Of a DNA stretch of 64,000 bases, positions 35,028 through 43,931 are shown one piece after another; within the stretch, counting starts at the first letter, position 1, and each line of letters starts with the position of its first letter. The notes beneath the pieces were generated by a model. That model worked only from the letters and a program-made list of their open reading frames with translations, was not told the DNA's origin and made no database searches. This DNA comes from Ga0077555 sp050187415. GTDB taxonomy: Bacteria; Pseudomonadota; Alphaproteobacteria; Rhizobiales; Hyphomicrobiaceae. The stretch covers positions 83,554-147,553 of the forward strand of contig JBFWXN010000002.1 of the NCBI GenBank assembly GCA_050187415.1. Reading direction: 5' to 3'. The position numbers and the translations under genes are program-made.

Positions 35028-35882
35028 TCACCCTTCGGCGCGCAACTCACCACGCGCCCGATTGAACTCTGCCCCGAAGATCATGATGATGCCAGAGAAC
35101 TGGAAGAATATGAGGGCCGTCAGCAACTGCGTGAGGCCACCATAGAAGTACGAGTAGTCGCTGACCGTCAGCCACCACGAATAGATCCACGCGGCGAGAA
35201 TCCACAGGCCGACGCTCAATGTGACACCGGGCCAAACATCCCAGACGCTACGCCGGCCGGCGGCAAGCCAAAGGTGATAGGCGAGTAGCTGCGCAAACGT
35301 GATGACAACGACGATCGTATAGCGGGAGGTCGGTGACAGCAGGCCGTGGTCGATCAACCAGAGGATGGGCTGCCAGTCCTGAGTCTGGGCGAGCGCCGGA
35401 CCGACCACCACGCCCCAGGTTATGGTGAGCATGCCGGCGGCGGTGGCGAATACGAAAAAAATGCTCTGCAGGTAGCAGAACAGCATGGAACGGCCCTCAC
35501 GAACCCCGTAGGCAACGTTGAGGCCTGCCCGCAGGCTTTCGATGGCGCTGGTGGCGAAGAACAGAGACAACGCGCCGCCAAAGGTCAATACGCCGTACCG
35601 CGTCCGGCCGATGACCTGCTCGACCTCCGGTGCCAGCGCCGAGGCCACGTTGTCCGGCACCACCTGGAAAAGCTGGTGAATGGCTGCATCGGCAAGCTCG
35701 CGTCCCCCTACGGTCGCCGCGAGCGCGGTGAGAAAGATGCAGAACGGAAACAGCGACAGCAGGAACGAATAGGCGATGGCACCGGCCATCGAGATGCCGC
35801 CGTCGTCGACCACGCGGTAAATGGCAAGCCTGAGCACATTCCAGCGCCTGCGCATCAAAGTCCCCTGTGTTCCTGCTGTCAT
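35028..35882 (-). CDS. YihY/BrkB family inner-membrane protein
   Basis: A 284-residue polytopic membrane protein with six hydrophobic segments. Family markers are ISMAGAIAYSFLLSLFPFCIFL, VLTFGGALSLFFATSAIESLRAGLNVAYG, and SDYSYFYGGLTQLLTALIFFQFSGIIMIFGAEFNR near the end. The family was once misnamed ribonuclease BN; its true role, possibly in lipid or solute transport across the envelope, is unsettled. The frame is open to 36173, but the added residues are Arg/Pro-rich and overlap the promoter side of the divergent gene, so the ATG at 35882 (MTAGTQGTLMRRRW) is used. Confidence 0.9.
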   Translation of the reverse strand: MTAGTQGTLMRRRWNVLRLAIYRVVDDGGISMAGAIAYSFLLSLFPFCIFLTALAATVGGRELADAAIHQLFQVVPDNVASALAPEVEQVIGRTRYGVLTFGGALSLFFATSAIESLRAGLNVAYGVREGRSMLFCYLQSIFFVFATAAGMLTITWGVVVGPALAQTQDWQPILWLIDHGLLSPTSRYTIVVVITFAQLLAYHLWLAAGRRSVWDVWPGVTLSVGLWILAAWIYSWWLTVSDYSYFYGGLTQLLTALIFFQFSGIIMIFGAEFNRARGELRAEG

Positions 35883-36025
35883 CGGCTCCGCAGCGAGAGT
35901 ATCGCTTAGCGAGATCAAAGGTATTATGCCAGCGGCGGCGGTCCGACTCGGGCGCTCTGTAGTGGGTTGAAGGCGAGATCGCAACGCTCGGGCAAGTCCG
36001 CTGCGGGAGAGGAGGCGGGACCGGC

Positions 36026-36958
36026 ATGTCGGGTGTGAACGACGATTTGGACATTGCCCGCGCCGCACTGCGGCGGGCGCGAAACGAATTGGCGCGGCAG
36101 CTTGAGGCAGAGCCGGCGTGGAGAGCGCTCGGGCAGCTCGATGCAAAACAGGCGGGCCCGCAACGGACAGCATCGAAGGACATCGCAGCGATACGTTCGA
36201 ACATCATCACTCTGCTCGATGCGAGCATTCCGGAATGGCGGGCCCTGGCCGGCATCGACGCGACTGTCGCCGCGCTCGGACGGGTGGAAGGCGCGGCACA
36301 GCCTCAGCCCCGCGCCGCACCGCCACCATTGCCTGCGGGCGGACGCTCCGACCGAGCAGCGCCACCCCGCGTGCCGCACGTTCGGCTTGAACCTGAGAGG
36401 ACGCGGTATGGGCCGGCACACGACAGGCCCGCGGCCGCAAAGCCCGCGCCGCCCGAGCCGACAGAGGCACCGAGCGAACGCGCCCCAACCATGAGACGGG
36501 TCATCGAGGCGCCTCCCGCCCCTCTGCCACGGCCGCGCCCCGCCTCGAAGGGCGGCCGCCTGGCCGCTGCACTAGGCTTGGCAGGCGAGGGACCCGCCCG
36601 CCTCTCGGCGATCGAGGCCGACGTCGAGCGATTGATGCGGCGCGATGCTGGGACCTGGGATCGCGCCAATTCGTCCGCTGTGCCGCCTCCGCTGACTGCG
36701 CACGCTGAGCAATCGCCAGGCGCGGTCCTCAACGAGCCCGAAGTCGTCGGTGACGAAGCCGAGGTCGAGATCATAACCACGGCTGCGGCTCCGGTTCGAG
36801 ACGAGGGCCGGCCGATTACGCGGCTCGCCGACCGTCTCAGTCGTACGCGAGGCGGTCCGGACGAGGGCGACACGGTTCGCGAGCCCGTCGTATCGATGCA
36901 GGCCGAAGTCGAGGAAGCAACGGTCGAGATCGTCGTCCCGGACGGGCCGGCGAGATGA
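36026..36958 (+). CDS. Hypothetical protein, largely disordered Pro/Ala-rich
   Basis: A 310-residue soluble protein. The first 85 residues look helical and could form a coiled coil (DDLDIARAALRRARNELARQL and DIAAIRSNIITLLDAS). Residues 90-180 are Pro/Ala/Arg-rich and disordered (AAPPPLPAGGRSDRAAPPRVP). A short conserved-looking helix follows (GGRLAAALGLAGEGPARLSAIEADVERLMR), and the C-terminus is acidic with alternating Val/Glu. No signal peptide or membrane segment is seen. I recognise no family. It is divergent from yihY and converges with the L,D-transpeptidase gene, so an envelope-related scaffolding role is possible but speculative. Confidence 0.7.
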   Translation: MSGVNDDLDIARAALRRARNELARQLEAEPAWRALGQLDAKQAGPQRTASKDIAAIRSNIITLLDASIPEWRALAGIDATVAALGRVEGAAQPQPRAAPPPLPAGGRSDRAAPPRVPHVRLEPERTRYGPAHDRPAAAKPAPPEPTEAPSERAPTMRRVIEAPPAPLPRPRPASKGGRLAAALGLAGEGPARLSAIEADVERLMRRDAGTWDRANSSAVPPPLTAHAEQSPGAVLNEPEVVGDEAEVEIITTAAAPVRDEGRPITRLADRLSRTRGGPDEGDTVREPVVSMQAEVEEATVEIVVPDGPAR

Positions 36959-37000
36959 GCGGTGCGTTACCGGTTCGCGCGGCGCTGAGCGATCGGGCAC

Positions 37001-38746
37001 CTACCACCGGTCCCAGTAGTCGGCGCGGGCACGTCGACCGGCAAACCCGGACGGGGCATAACCGCTCCAGGATTGGGCCCGGCTCCGCTGGCGCGCTTGG
37101 AATTTGGCGATGCTGCGGGCAGCCGCAGCTTCACCCTTGGTCTGGACGATGATGTCGGTGCCGGGTCCGTTCTCGATGCTCTTGCCGAGATCCGAAATGA
37201 TAACCGTCGATCCCGGCTGAAGCGTCGGCATCACCCGCGCGAGGACGGCATGCGGCAACTCGATGCGATCAAGGGCGGCGCGGGCGCTCGCGAGCGGGTC
37301 GTGGCCCACGCCGACCGACCTGCCCTTTTTCCCCTTCGAGCGGGCGCTTTCGCCCGTTGGTGCGCCGCCGTCGTGAGCCTCGAGCGTTAGGCCTACCCAG
37401 CTGACGGTATCGGGTTCGCCGTCGACTTTCTGCGCGATGAAAACATGCGTCCCAAGGGGGCTGTCGGGGTCACGAATCTCGATCGGATGCTCCATCACGG
37501 GTTGGCGTGCCTGATGCACGAACACCCTCCCGGCATCGCGCGACACGAAAATCGTGAACGGCGAAAACTTGCGCTGGATGAGTTGATACTGAACGAAAAT
37601 CTGCTGGCGCTTGTCGAAAAGCCTGCGGACCTTGTCCTGTGCAGCCCGCGCCCTGGCACGCGCGGCCATGGCCAGTTCACGCGCCTCGGCTTCGCGGGAC
37701 CGGGCATCGACGAGTTCAAGCATCATTTCGAGCTGGGCCGCGATTGCCTCGTCGCGCGCGGCTTCGGATTCAGCTCTGTCGGCGAGCATCGAAAGGACGC
37801 GTCCCCGGCCCCTCGCCCGGTTGACGAGCGTGAGCGCGCGACGAAGGGCGCGTTGGGCCTGTCCCTGCTCGATGAGACGCGGTCGAACGGGGAGCTTGGC
37901 CTCGTCCAACGCGGCGGTGGCAGCCGCGAGCTGCCGTTCGAGCGCCAGGCGTCGTGCGCGTATCTCGGCAAACCCCGGTTCCGGATTGACGGCAGGGGCC
38001 TCTCCGGCGGTCGATGAAACCGCTGTCACCGGCTCCTTCCCGACGTCCTCCGCGGTTGCCGAGACCCCGGTAGCGATATTGCCTCGATCCGCACCAGCGA
38101 ACGGCGAGGCGGCCGTCTCAGCCGAAGGCAGCGCGGGTTGCGGCGCCGGGTCGCCGGGCTGAGGCAGGGCCGTGTGGCTGAGCACCTGCGGCGCGCCATC
38201 ATGGGAGACGATCAGCACGCGGGCGCCGACCCGCGATGTGCGGAACAGACGTTCTGCAAATCCCTTCGGCAGGCGGATGCAGCCGTGTGAAGCCCGGTAG
38301 CCTGGGACGACACCCTGGTGAAGGGCGACGCCCGACCAGGTAATGCGCTGCATGAACGGCATCTCGGCGTCATCATAGAGGTTCGAGAAGTGCTCGACCT
38401 TGCGTTCGATGATCGAGAAAATTCCCTCGGGAGTGTCGTTGCCCCTGCGGCCGGTCGAGACCTTGGAGGTGGCGATGAGGCCGGTCCGGTCGTAGACGCG
38501 GATATGTTGGCTGCCGATGGAAATGACGGCCAGCAAGGGCCCATCCACAGTGAAGGGCTCGAGGCCTTCGCCGTAGGTTTCCTCGATGTCTGTCGTGAGC
38601 GGATCGCTCGGAGATTGAGCATCGGCTGGCGCCGAAGCGAGAAGCCCGATGGTAAACGCGACCATGGCCGACACCGATGCAACGGCTTTGCGGGTGCGGC
38701 AGGCGACGAACAATCGCCCGCGGACGGCGCCCAGTCTCGTTCTCAC
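37001..38746 (-). CDS. L,D-transpeptidase (YkuD) with coiled coil and degenerate second module
   Basis: A 581-residue exported protein. After an Arg-rich start and signal peptide (ASVSAMVAFTIGLLASAPADAQ) comes a catalytic YkuD domain (about 65-180) with VSTGRRGNDTPEGIFSI and the active-site SHGCIRLP, whose nucleophile is Cys156. A Pro/Ala linker leads to an alanine-rich coiled coil (about 255-375). Residues 390-440 resemble the first half of another YkuD domain (FTIFVSRDAGRVFVHQ, then SPLGTHVFIA) but no SHGCxR motif follows. The enzyme would form 3-3 crosslinks or attach lipoprotein to peptidoglycan. The C-terminal tail is Arg/Ser-rich. Confidence 0.9.
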   Translation of the reverse strand: MRTRLGAVRGRLFVACRTRKAVASVSAMVAFTIGLLASAPADAQSPSDPLTTDIEETYGEGLEPFTVDGPLLAVISIGSQHIRVYDRTGLIATSKVSTGRRGNDTPEGIFSIIERKVEHFSNLYDDAEMPFMQRITWSGVALHQGVVPGYRASHGCIRLPKGFAERLFRTSRVGARVLIVSHDGAPQVLSHTALPQPGDPAPQPALPSAETAASPFAGADRGNIATGVSATAEDVGKEPVTAVSSTAGEAPAVNPEPGFAEIRARRLALERQLAAATAALDEAKLPVRPRLIEQGQAQRALRRALTLVNRARGRGRVLSMLADRAESEAARDEAIAAQLEMMLELVDARSREAEARELAMAARARARAAQDKVRRLFDKRQQIFVQYQLIQRKFSPFTIFVSRDAGRVFVHQARQPVMEHPIEIRDPDSPLGTHVFIAQKVDGEPDTVSWVGLTLEAHDGGAPTGESARSKGKKGRSVGVGHDPLASARAALDRIELPHAVLARVMPTLQPGSTVIISDLGKSIENGPGTDIIVQTKGEAAAARSIAKFQARQRSRAQSWSGYAPSGFAGRRARADYWDRW

Positions 38747-38934
38747 GGTCGCTGCTCCCTGGCGTCGAGGTGAAACGGAATCGAAAGCCAGCTTAGGTGC
38801 GCTTGACTAAGCATCAGTTACGACGTCGACCACAGCGAGGCAAGTCGGTCCGCTGTGCACGGCCTATGCAGCGTTGCACAATTGAATCACCACCCAATCC
38901 AAAGGATTAGCCGAGCAGGGCACGGCAGAATAAA

Positions 38935-38974
38935 TATGAAAAATAAGGGTCGCCGGAGAGGACTCCGACGACCC
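38935..38974 (-). terminator. Intrinsic terminator after the PsiF gene
   Basis: On the minus strand a hairpin GGGTCG-t-CGGAG / CTCCG-g-CGACCC (38947-38974, four-base loop) is followed directly by TTATTTTTC and further T/A-rich sequence. This is a clear rho-independent terminator for the leftward PsiF gene that ends at 39020. Confidence 0.8.
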
Positions 38975-38984
38975 GCGATTGCCG

Positions 38985-39007
38985 GCGATCCCTCGGCAAG
39001 GGATCGC
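38985..39007. repeat. Second hairpin downstream of the PsiF gene
   Basis: Perfect 8-bp arms GCGATCCC (38985-38992) and GGGATCGC (39000-39007) with a seven-base loop. It sits 13 bases past the PsiF stop and just before the T-tailed hairpin, so the transcript would end in two stacked stem-loops, likely stabilising the 3' end. Confidence 0.65.
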
Positions 39008-39019
39008 GAGGCAGAGATG

Positions 39020-39352
39020 TCAGCTGCCGACGCGATCCTCGATGCACTTCTTGGTGTGGCTGGTCTTCGCGGCGCCCGTCAGCTTCTTTTCAGCCGCCGA
39101 CTTGTTACAGGCGGTGGATGCTGTCGTCTCGCATTTCTTCATGAACGATGCGAGAGCCGCGCCGGCGAGCTTCTTGCTCGTCGCCTGGGCTTTGCAGGTT
39201 CCCGTTGCCTCAGCCACGGCGGCCGGCTTCTTGGCGGGCTTGGTCGCGGCAGGAGCGGTCGGCTTGGCGGCCGGGGTGGTTGTTGCCGGTGCCTGAGCGA
39301 ATGCGGTCGCGGCAGACAGCAGCAGGGCGGCGGCGGCGATGGTGTACTTCAT
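39020..39352 (-). CDS. PsiF repeat family exported protein
   Basis: A 110-residue protein with a signal peptide (KYTIAAAALLLSAATAFAQ) followed by a Pro/Ala/Lys/Thr-rich linker. Two PsiF-type repeats close the protein: KKLAGAALASFMKKC near 60-74 and KKLTGAAKTSHTKKC near 89-103, each with the conserved GAA and final Cys, and extra cysteines that could pair. PsiF is named from a phosphate-starvation gene of E. coli, but the function is unknown. No Pho-box is evident upstream. It ends in two hairpins, the second with a T-run. Confidence 0.87.
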   Translation of the reverse strand: MKYTIAAAALLLSAATAFAQAPATTTPAAKPTAPAATKPAKKPAAVAEATGTCKAQATSKKLAGAALASFMKKCETTASTACNKSAAEKKLTGAAKTSHTKKCIEDRVGS

Positions 39353-39557
39353 GGGCTTGCCCTTTCAGAGCAATTCAGGGACGCGCTCGGATGCACGTCA
39401 CGTAGCTCATTAGGACGTCGCACATGAACGGCGGCTGACTGTCGCCTCCATTGGTAATGCGCTTTCAAAACCAGTGGCTTACTCTTTTCAGCCCGCACCG
39501 CAGCCTCGTCGCGAACCGGACGATGCCTCGTCGCTCGAACGGCGCAAACGTATTCGG

Positions 39558-41183
39558 TCACGCCGACTTTGCCATCTCGCGGAGCTGGAATTTCTGGATT
39601 TTGCCGGTCGACGTCTTGGGAATCTCGGCAAACACGACATGGCGGGGGCACTTGTAGCGTGCCAAGTGTGCGCGGCACCATTCGATCAACTCGTCGGCCG
39701 TCGCCTCGGTGCCTGCCTTCAGTTCGATGAACGCGCACGGCGTCTCGCCCCACTTCTCATCAGGCTTGGCGACCACGGCGCAATGCGCCACGGCCTCGTG
39801 CTTGTAAAGCACATCCTCGACCTCGATCGATGAGATGTTCTCGCCGCCCGAGATGATGATGTCCTTTGATCGGTCCTTGAGCTGGATATACCCGTCCGCA
39901 TGCATAACGCCGAGGTCGCCGGTGTGAAACCAGCCGCCCGCGAACGCCTCTTCGGTCGCATCCTTGTTCTTCAGATAGCCCTTCATGACGATGTTGCCGC
40001 GCATCATCACTTCGCCGAGCGTCTCTCCATCCGCAGGCACGGGCGTCATGGTGGCCGGGTCCATGACAGACAGGCCATCGAGCGCTGTGTAGGCAACGCC
40101 CTGGCGCGCCTTGCGCTGCGCCCGCGCGGCCGGCGGCAGCGCATCCCACTCGGATTTCCATTCATTGACCACCGACGGACCGTAGCACTCGGTTAGGCCG
40201 TAGACGTGAGTCACGTCGAAACCTGCCTCGGACATACGGGCAAGCACTGCTTCGGGGGGCGCCGCGCCCGCGGTGACGAAGCGGACCGTATGCGGTAGCC
40301 GACGCTTCTCGTCTGCGGGCGCATTCAACATGGTGGCCATCACGATCGGCGCGCCGCACATGTGCGTGACGCGGTGCTCGGCGATGTAATCGTAAATGAG
40401 ATTGGCGCGGACCCAGCGCAGGCAAACGTGGGTGCCGCCGACGGCTGAGAGGGTCCACGGGAACGCCCACCCGTTGCAATGGAACATCGGCAACGTCCAC
40501 AGATAGACCGGGTGTTGGCCGAGACCGGCAGCGATGACGTTGGCGTAGCACATCAACGCCGCGCCGCGGTGATGCACAACCACGCCCTTCGGATTGCCCG
40601 TCGTGCCGGAGGTGTAGTTGAGCCCGATCGCGTCCCATTCGTTCGACGGCGGCCTCCAGGCAAAGTCAGGGTCGCCACCGGCCAGGAAATCCTCGTAGTC
40701 GAGCGTGCCGAGGCGTTCTCCGCTTTGCGGGAATTCGATGTCGTCGTAGTCGATGACGAGCGGCTCGACCGAGGCGAGCGCGAGGGCCTCCTTCATGATC
40801 GGCGCGAATTCGCGGTCCGTTATCAGCACCTTGGCATCGGCATGGTCGAGCTGGAAGGCGACGATAGCCGCATCGAGGCGCGTGTTCATCGAATGCAGGA
40901 CCGCTCCCGTCATGGGCACGCCGAAATGCGCTTCCAGCATCGGTGGAACGTTCGGGAGCATCACCGACACCGTATCGCCGGCCCCGATCCCTCTCTTCGC
41001 CAGCGCCGAGGCCAGCCGCCTGCAGCGCGCGTAGAAGTCTCGGTAGGTTCGAACCTGCTTGCCGTGGACGACGGATTTGTGCTCGGGCCAGACATGTGCC
41101 GCCCTGGCAAGCAGCGTCAGCGGCGAAAGAGGTTGATAATTGGCCGGGTTGGGGGCGAGGTTCGTCTCGAAGGGATGGGTCAT
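39558..41183 (-). CDS. Acyl-CoA synthetase (AMP-binding, medium/long-chain type)
   Basis: A 541-residue adenylate-forming enzyme. Core motifs are the P-loop NYTSGTTGNPKGVVVHHRGA, the AMP-binding TAGAAPPEAV and YGLTECYGP, the hinge HTGDLGVMHADGYIQLKDRSKD with IISGGENISS, and the C-terminal catalytic lysine in PKTSTGKIQKF. The set resembles AlkK/DmdB-type fatty-acyl or methylmercaptopropionate-CoA ligases more than FadD, so the substrate could be a medium-chain or short branched acid. Start is MTHPFETNL at 41183; an ATG-like start at 41201 adds six residues. It is divergent from prpE across about 180 bases. Confidence 0.92.
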   Translation of the reverse strand: MTHPFETNLAPNPANYQPLSPLTLLARAAHVWPEHKSVVHGKQVRTYRDFYARCRRLASALAKRGIGAGDTVSVMLPNVPPMLEAHFGVPMTGAVLHSMNTRLDAAIVAFQLDHADAKVLITDREFAPIMKEALALASVEPLVIDYDDIEFPQSGERLGTLDYEDFLAGGDPDFAWRPPSNEWDAIGLNYTSGTTGNPKGVVVHHRGAALMCYANVIAAGLGQHPVYLWTLPMFHCNGWAFPWTLSAVGGTHVCLRWVRANLIYDYIAEHRVTHMCGAPIVMATMLNAPADEKRRLPHTVRFVTAGAAPPEAVLARMSEAGFDVTHVYGLTECYGPSVVNEWKSEWDALPPAARAQRKARQGVAYTALDGLSVMDPATMTPVPADGETLGEVMMRGNIVMKGYLKNKDATEEAFAGGWFHTGDLGVMHADGYIQLKDRSKDIIISGGENISSIEVEDVLYKHEAVAHCAVVAKPDEKWGETPCAFIELKAGTEATADELIEWCRAHLARYKCPRHVVFAEIPKTSTGKIQKFQLREMAKSA

Positions 41184-41367
41184 CGATGGCATCTCGAGCA
41201 AAGGACCGGCGCCGCGCGACAGCCGGGCGTCATCGCTGGACCGTATCCAATCGGCCGCACCGCATCAACGCCGCAGGCTTGCCTTGCCTCTTGCCCCGGT
41301 GGGCTCGACAATGCTGATAAATCCGCAGAAAGGGGGCTTTGGCCCCTCGATGCCGAGAGGAAACACC

Positions 41368-43293
41368 ATGAGCCGCTATCACGAGGTCTACAACTTCTGG
41401 AAGCAGCATCCAGACCAATTCTGGGCTGAGGCGGCGCGCGAGATCGACTGGGTCAAGCCGGCGGACAAGGTGTTCGACGCCGAAATGGGCGAGTATGGCC
41501 GCTGGTTCGTCGGGGCTGAGTGCAACACCGCCTACAACTGCCTGGACCGGCATGTAAAGGCAGGACGCGGCGCGCAGGCGGCGCTGATCTACGACAGCCC
41601 GGTCACCTCCACGACCACGACCTTCACCTACGCCGAGCTGACCGACGAGGTAGCCACCTTCGGCGCGGTGCTGCAGGATCTCGGCGTGAGCAAGGGGGAC
41701 CGGGTCATCATCTATATGCCGATGGTGCCGGAGGCTGTGGTCGCGATGCTGGCCTGCGCGCGTATCGGAGCCATCCATTCGGTCGTATTCGGCGGATTTG
41801 CCTCCTCGGAGCTGGCGACGCGGTTCGACGATGCCAAGCCCGTCGCCATCGTCTCGGCGAGTTGCGGCATCGAGACTGCGCGCGTCGTTCCCTATAAGCC
41901 CCTGTTGGACAAGGCCATCGAGCTGGCGCAGCACAAAGTCGGCATTTCGGTCGTGCTGCAGCGACCGCAGGCCGAGGCGACGATGGTAGCCGGCCGCGAT
42001 CACGACTGGGCAAGCTGCGTCGCCGAAGCAAAGGCCAAGGGTCGCCGCGCCGAGTGCGTGACGGTCGCCGCAACCGATCCGATCTACATTCTCTATACGT
42101 CGGGCACGACCGGATCTCCGAAGGGCGTCATCCGCGATAACGGCGGCCACATGGTCGCTCTCAAATGGACGATGAAGAACCTCTACGGCATCGAGCCGGG
42201 CGAGGTGTATTGGGCCGCGTCCGACGTCGGCTGGGTGGTTGGCCACAGCTACATCGTCTATGCGCCGCTGCTGCACGGCGCGACCACGATCCTCTATGAG
42301 GGCAAGCCCGTCGGCACACCGGACGCCGGGGCGTTCTGGCGCGTCATCGCCGAGCACAAGGTCTCCGCCATGTTTACCGCGCCGACGGCATTCCGCGCCA
42401 TCAAGCGGGATGACCCCGAAGGCAAGCTGATCAAAGACTACGACCTCAGTCACTTCCGCACGCTGTTCCTGGCCGGTGAGCGTGCCGATCCCGAGACCAT
42501 CAAGTGGGCCGAGCAGCATCTCGAGGTGCCGGTGATCGACCACTGGTGGCAGACGGAGACCGGCTGGGCGATTGCCGGCAATCCGGTTGGCCTCGGTCAG
42601 CTTCCGGTCAAGTATGGATCGCCATCGGTACCGATGCCTGGCTACGATCTGCAATGCCTCGACGAAAATGGCGTACCGGTGCCGAACGGGCAACCGGGCA
42701 CGTTGGCGGTCAAGCTGCCGCTGCCGCCGTCGTCTCTGCCGACGCTCTGGGGCAACGACGAGCGCTTCCGCAAGAGCTATCTCGCCGACTTCAAAGGCTA
42801 CTACACGACGTCGGATGCGGGCTTCATCGACGAGGACGGCTACGTGTTCGTCATGGCGCGAACGGACGACGTGATCAACGTCGCCGGTCACCGTCTGTCG
42901 ACAGGCCAGATGGAAGAGGTCGTAGCGCAGCACAAGGACGTCGGGGAATGCGCGGTCGTTGGCGTGCACGACGACCTGAAGGGTCAGCTTCCCGCCGGCT
43001 TCATCGTGCTCAACGCGGGCGTCAACCGTGACGCCAAGGATATCGAGGCCGAGGTGGTGAAGCTGGTGCGCGACGTGATCGGGCCGGTGGCCGCCTTCAA
43101 GCAAGTATTGACGGTACAGCGCCTGCCGAAGACGCGCTCGGGCAAGATCCTGCGTGGCACCATGCGGGCCATTGCCGACAGCGAGGCCTGGAAAATGCCC
43201 GCAACCATCGACGATCCGGGCATCCTCGACGAGATCACCGAGGCGCTGAAAGCCCGTGGCATGGCCAGGGAGAGCAAGGGACCGACCAGTTGA
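41368..43293 (+). CDS. prpE: Propionyl-CoA synthetase
   Basis: A 641-residue acyl-CoA synthetase of the acetyl/propionyl class. It opens MSRYHEVYNFWKQHPDQFW, typical of PrpE. Motifs are YILYTSGTTGSPKGVIRDNGG, TAPTAFRAIKRDDPEG, DHWWQTETGWAI, and the hinge and C-terminal VMARTDDVINVAGHRLSTG with KTRSGKILRGTMR carrying the catalytic lysine that is acetylated in relatives. The DHWWQTETGW segment with GWAI favours propionate over acetate use. The ATG at 41368 follows AGAGGA. Product propionyl-CoA is the same made by MmsA; no 2-methylcitrate genes are in view. Confidence 0.93.
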   Translation: MSRYHEVYNFWKQHPDQFWAEAAREIDWVKPADKVFDAEMGEYGRWFVGAECNTAYNCLDRHVKAGRGAQAALIYDSPVTSTTTTFTYAELTDEVATFGAVLQDLGVSKGDRVIIYMPMVPEAVVAMLACARIGAIHSVVFGGFASSELATRFDDAKPVAIVSASCGIETARVVPYKPLLDKAIELAQHKVGISVVLQRPQAEATMVAGRDHDWASCVAEAKAKGRRAECVTVAATDPIYILYTSGTTGSPKGVIRDNGGHMVALKWTMKNLYGIEPGEVYWAASDVGWVVGHSYIVYAPLLHGATTILYEGKPVGTPDAGAFWRVIAEHKVSAMFTAPTAFRAIKRDDPEGKLIKDYDLSHFRTLFLAGERADPETIKWAEQHLEVPVIDHWWQTETGWAIAGNPVGLGQLPVKYGSPSVPMPGYDLQCLDENGVPVPNGQPGTLAVKLPLPPSSLPTLWGNDERFRKSYLADFKGYYTTSDAGFIDEDGYVFVMARTDDVINVAGHRLSTGQMEEVVAQHKDVGECAVVGVHDDLKGQLPAGFIVLNAGVNRDAKDIEAEVVKLVRDVIGPVAAFKQVLTVQRLPKTRSGKILRGTMRAIADSEAWKMPATIDDPGILDEITEALKARGMARESKGPTS

Positions 43294-43463
43294 GCCAGCC
43301 GTCGGTGCCGGCGGTCACGATCGAGCCTCGCCTTCCCCCTCTTCCGGCTTGACCCTTGCGTTCATCACGCGCCTGACCGGTTCAGCGGGACGGAGCGTCC
43401 ATTGGCGCCAGACGTGGGAGCATCGGCTTGCGCCGGATGCCGCACCGCGGCGCTCGATGGTCG

Positions 43464-43826
43464 CTATTTCCTCCCTACCGCCGCTGCGACGGAAATGACC
43501 AGCCACGAAGCGATCAGCAGCATCCCCCCGGTTGGCGCCGCCATGGGAAATAACCGGTGCCCCGCCAAGGCCTTGAGCGCGATATCGCCGGCAAACAGCG
43601 CTCCGCCGGTGATCCATCCGACCATCGCGAGAAGAGCCGCTGCCCGCCACAGGCGGCCGGATACCATCAAGGCAATCGTACAAAGCACGGCGAGCGCATG
43701 AATGAGCAGCATCTGTGACGCGCTGTCGAGACCGGCCCCCGGGGCCGAATGGGCAGCAATCGCCGCTAGAACCACGCCCGCGGCTCCCATCAATCCCGCA
43801 ACCACCATCGGCAGGGCCATCACCAT
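43464..43826 (-). CDS. DUF423 family small membrane protein
   Basis: A 120-residue protein with four membrane helices. Family markers are GLMGAAGVVLAAIAAH (first helix), SASQMLLIHALAVL (second) and GGALFAGDIALKALAG with APTGGMLLIASWLVI (third and fourth). The role of DUF423 proteins (YgdD-like) is unknown. Upstream residues to 43907 are hydrophilic, so I start at MVMALPMVV (43826); the second ATG two codons later is equally possible. It lies downstream of kdsA on the same strand, about 105 bases away. Confidence 0.87.
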   Translation of the reverse strand: MVMALPMVVAGLMGAAGVVLAAIAAHSAPGAGLDSASQMLLIHALAVLCTIALMVSGRLWRAAALLAMVGWITGGALFAGDIALKALAGHRLFPMAAPTGGMLLIASWLVISVAAAVGRK

Positions 43827-43931
43827 CGCATATGCCTGTCGCCATGCCCGATCGAGAGCGTCGCAATCGCGTTTCCGGCGATGAGGACACTCTGTCGTCG
43901 ATACCATTTGTGGCGCGAATGCCGCGCGCCC

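Noticed and set aside
41230..43104. Long leftward open frame across prpE
   Set aside because: Antisense to a full-length propionyl-CoA synthetase; Arg/His-rich product without recognisable domains.
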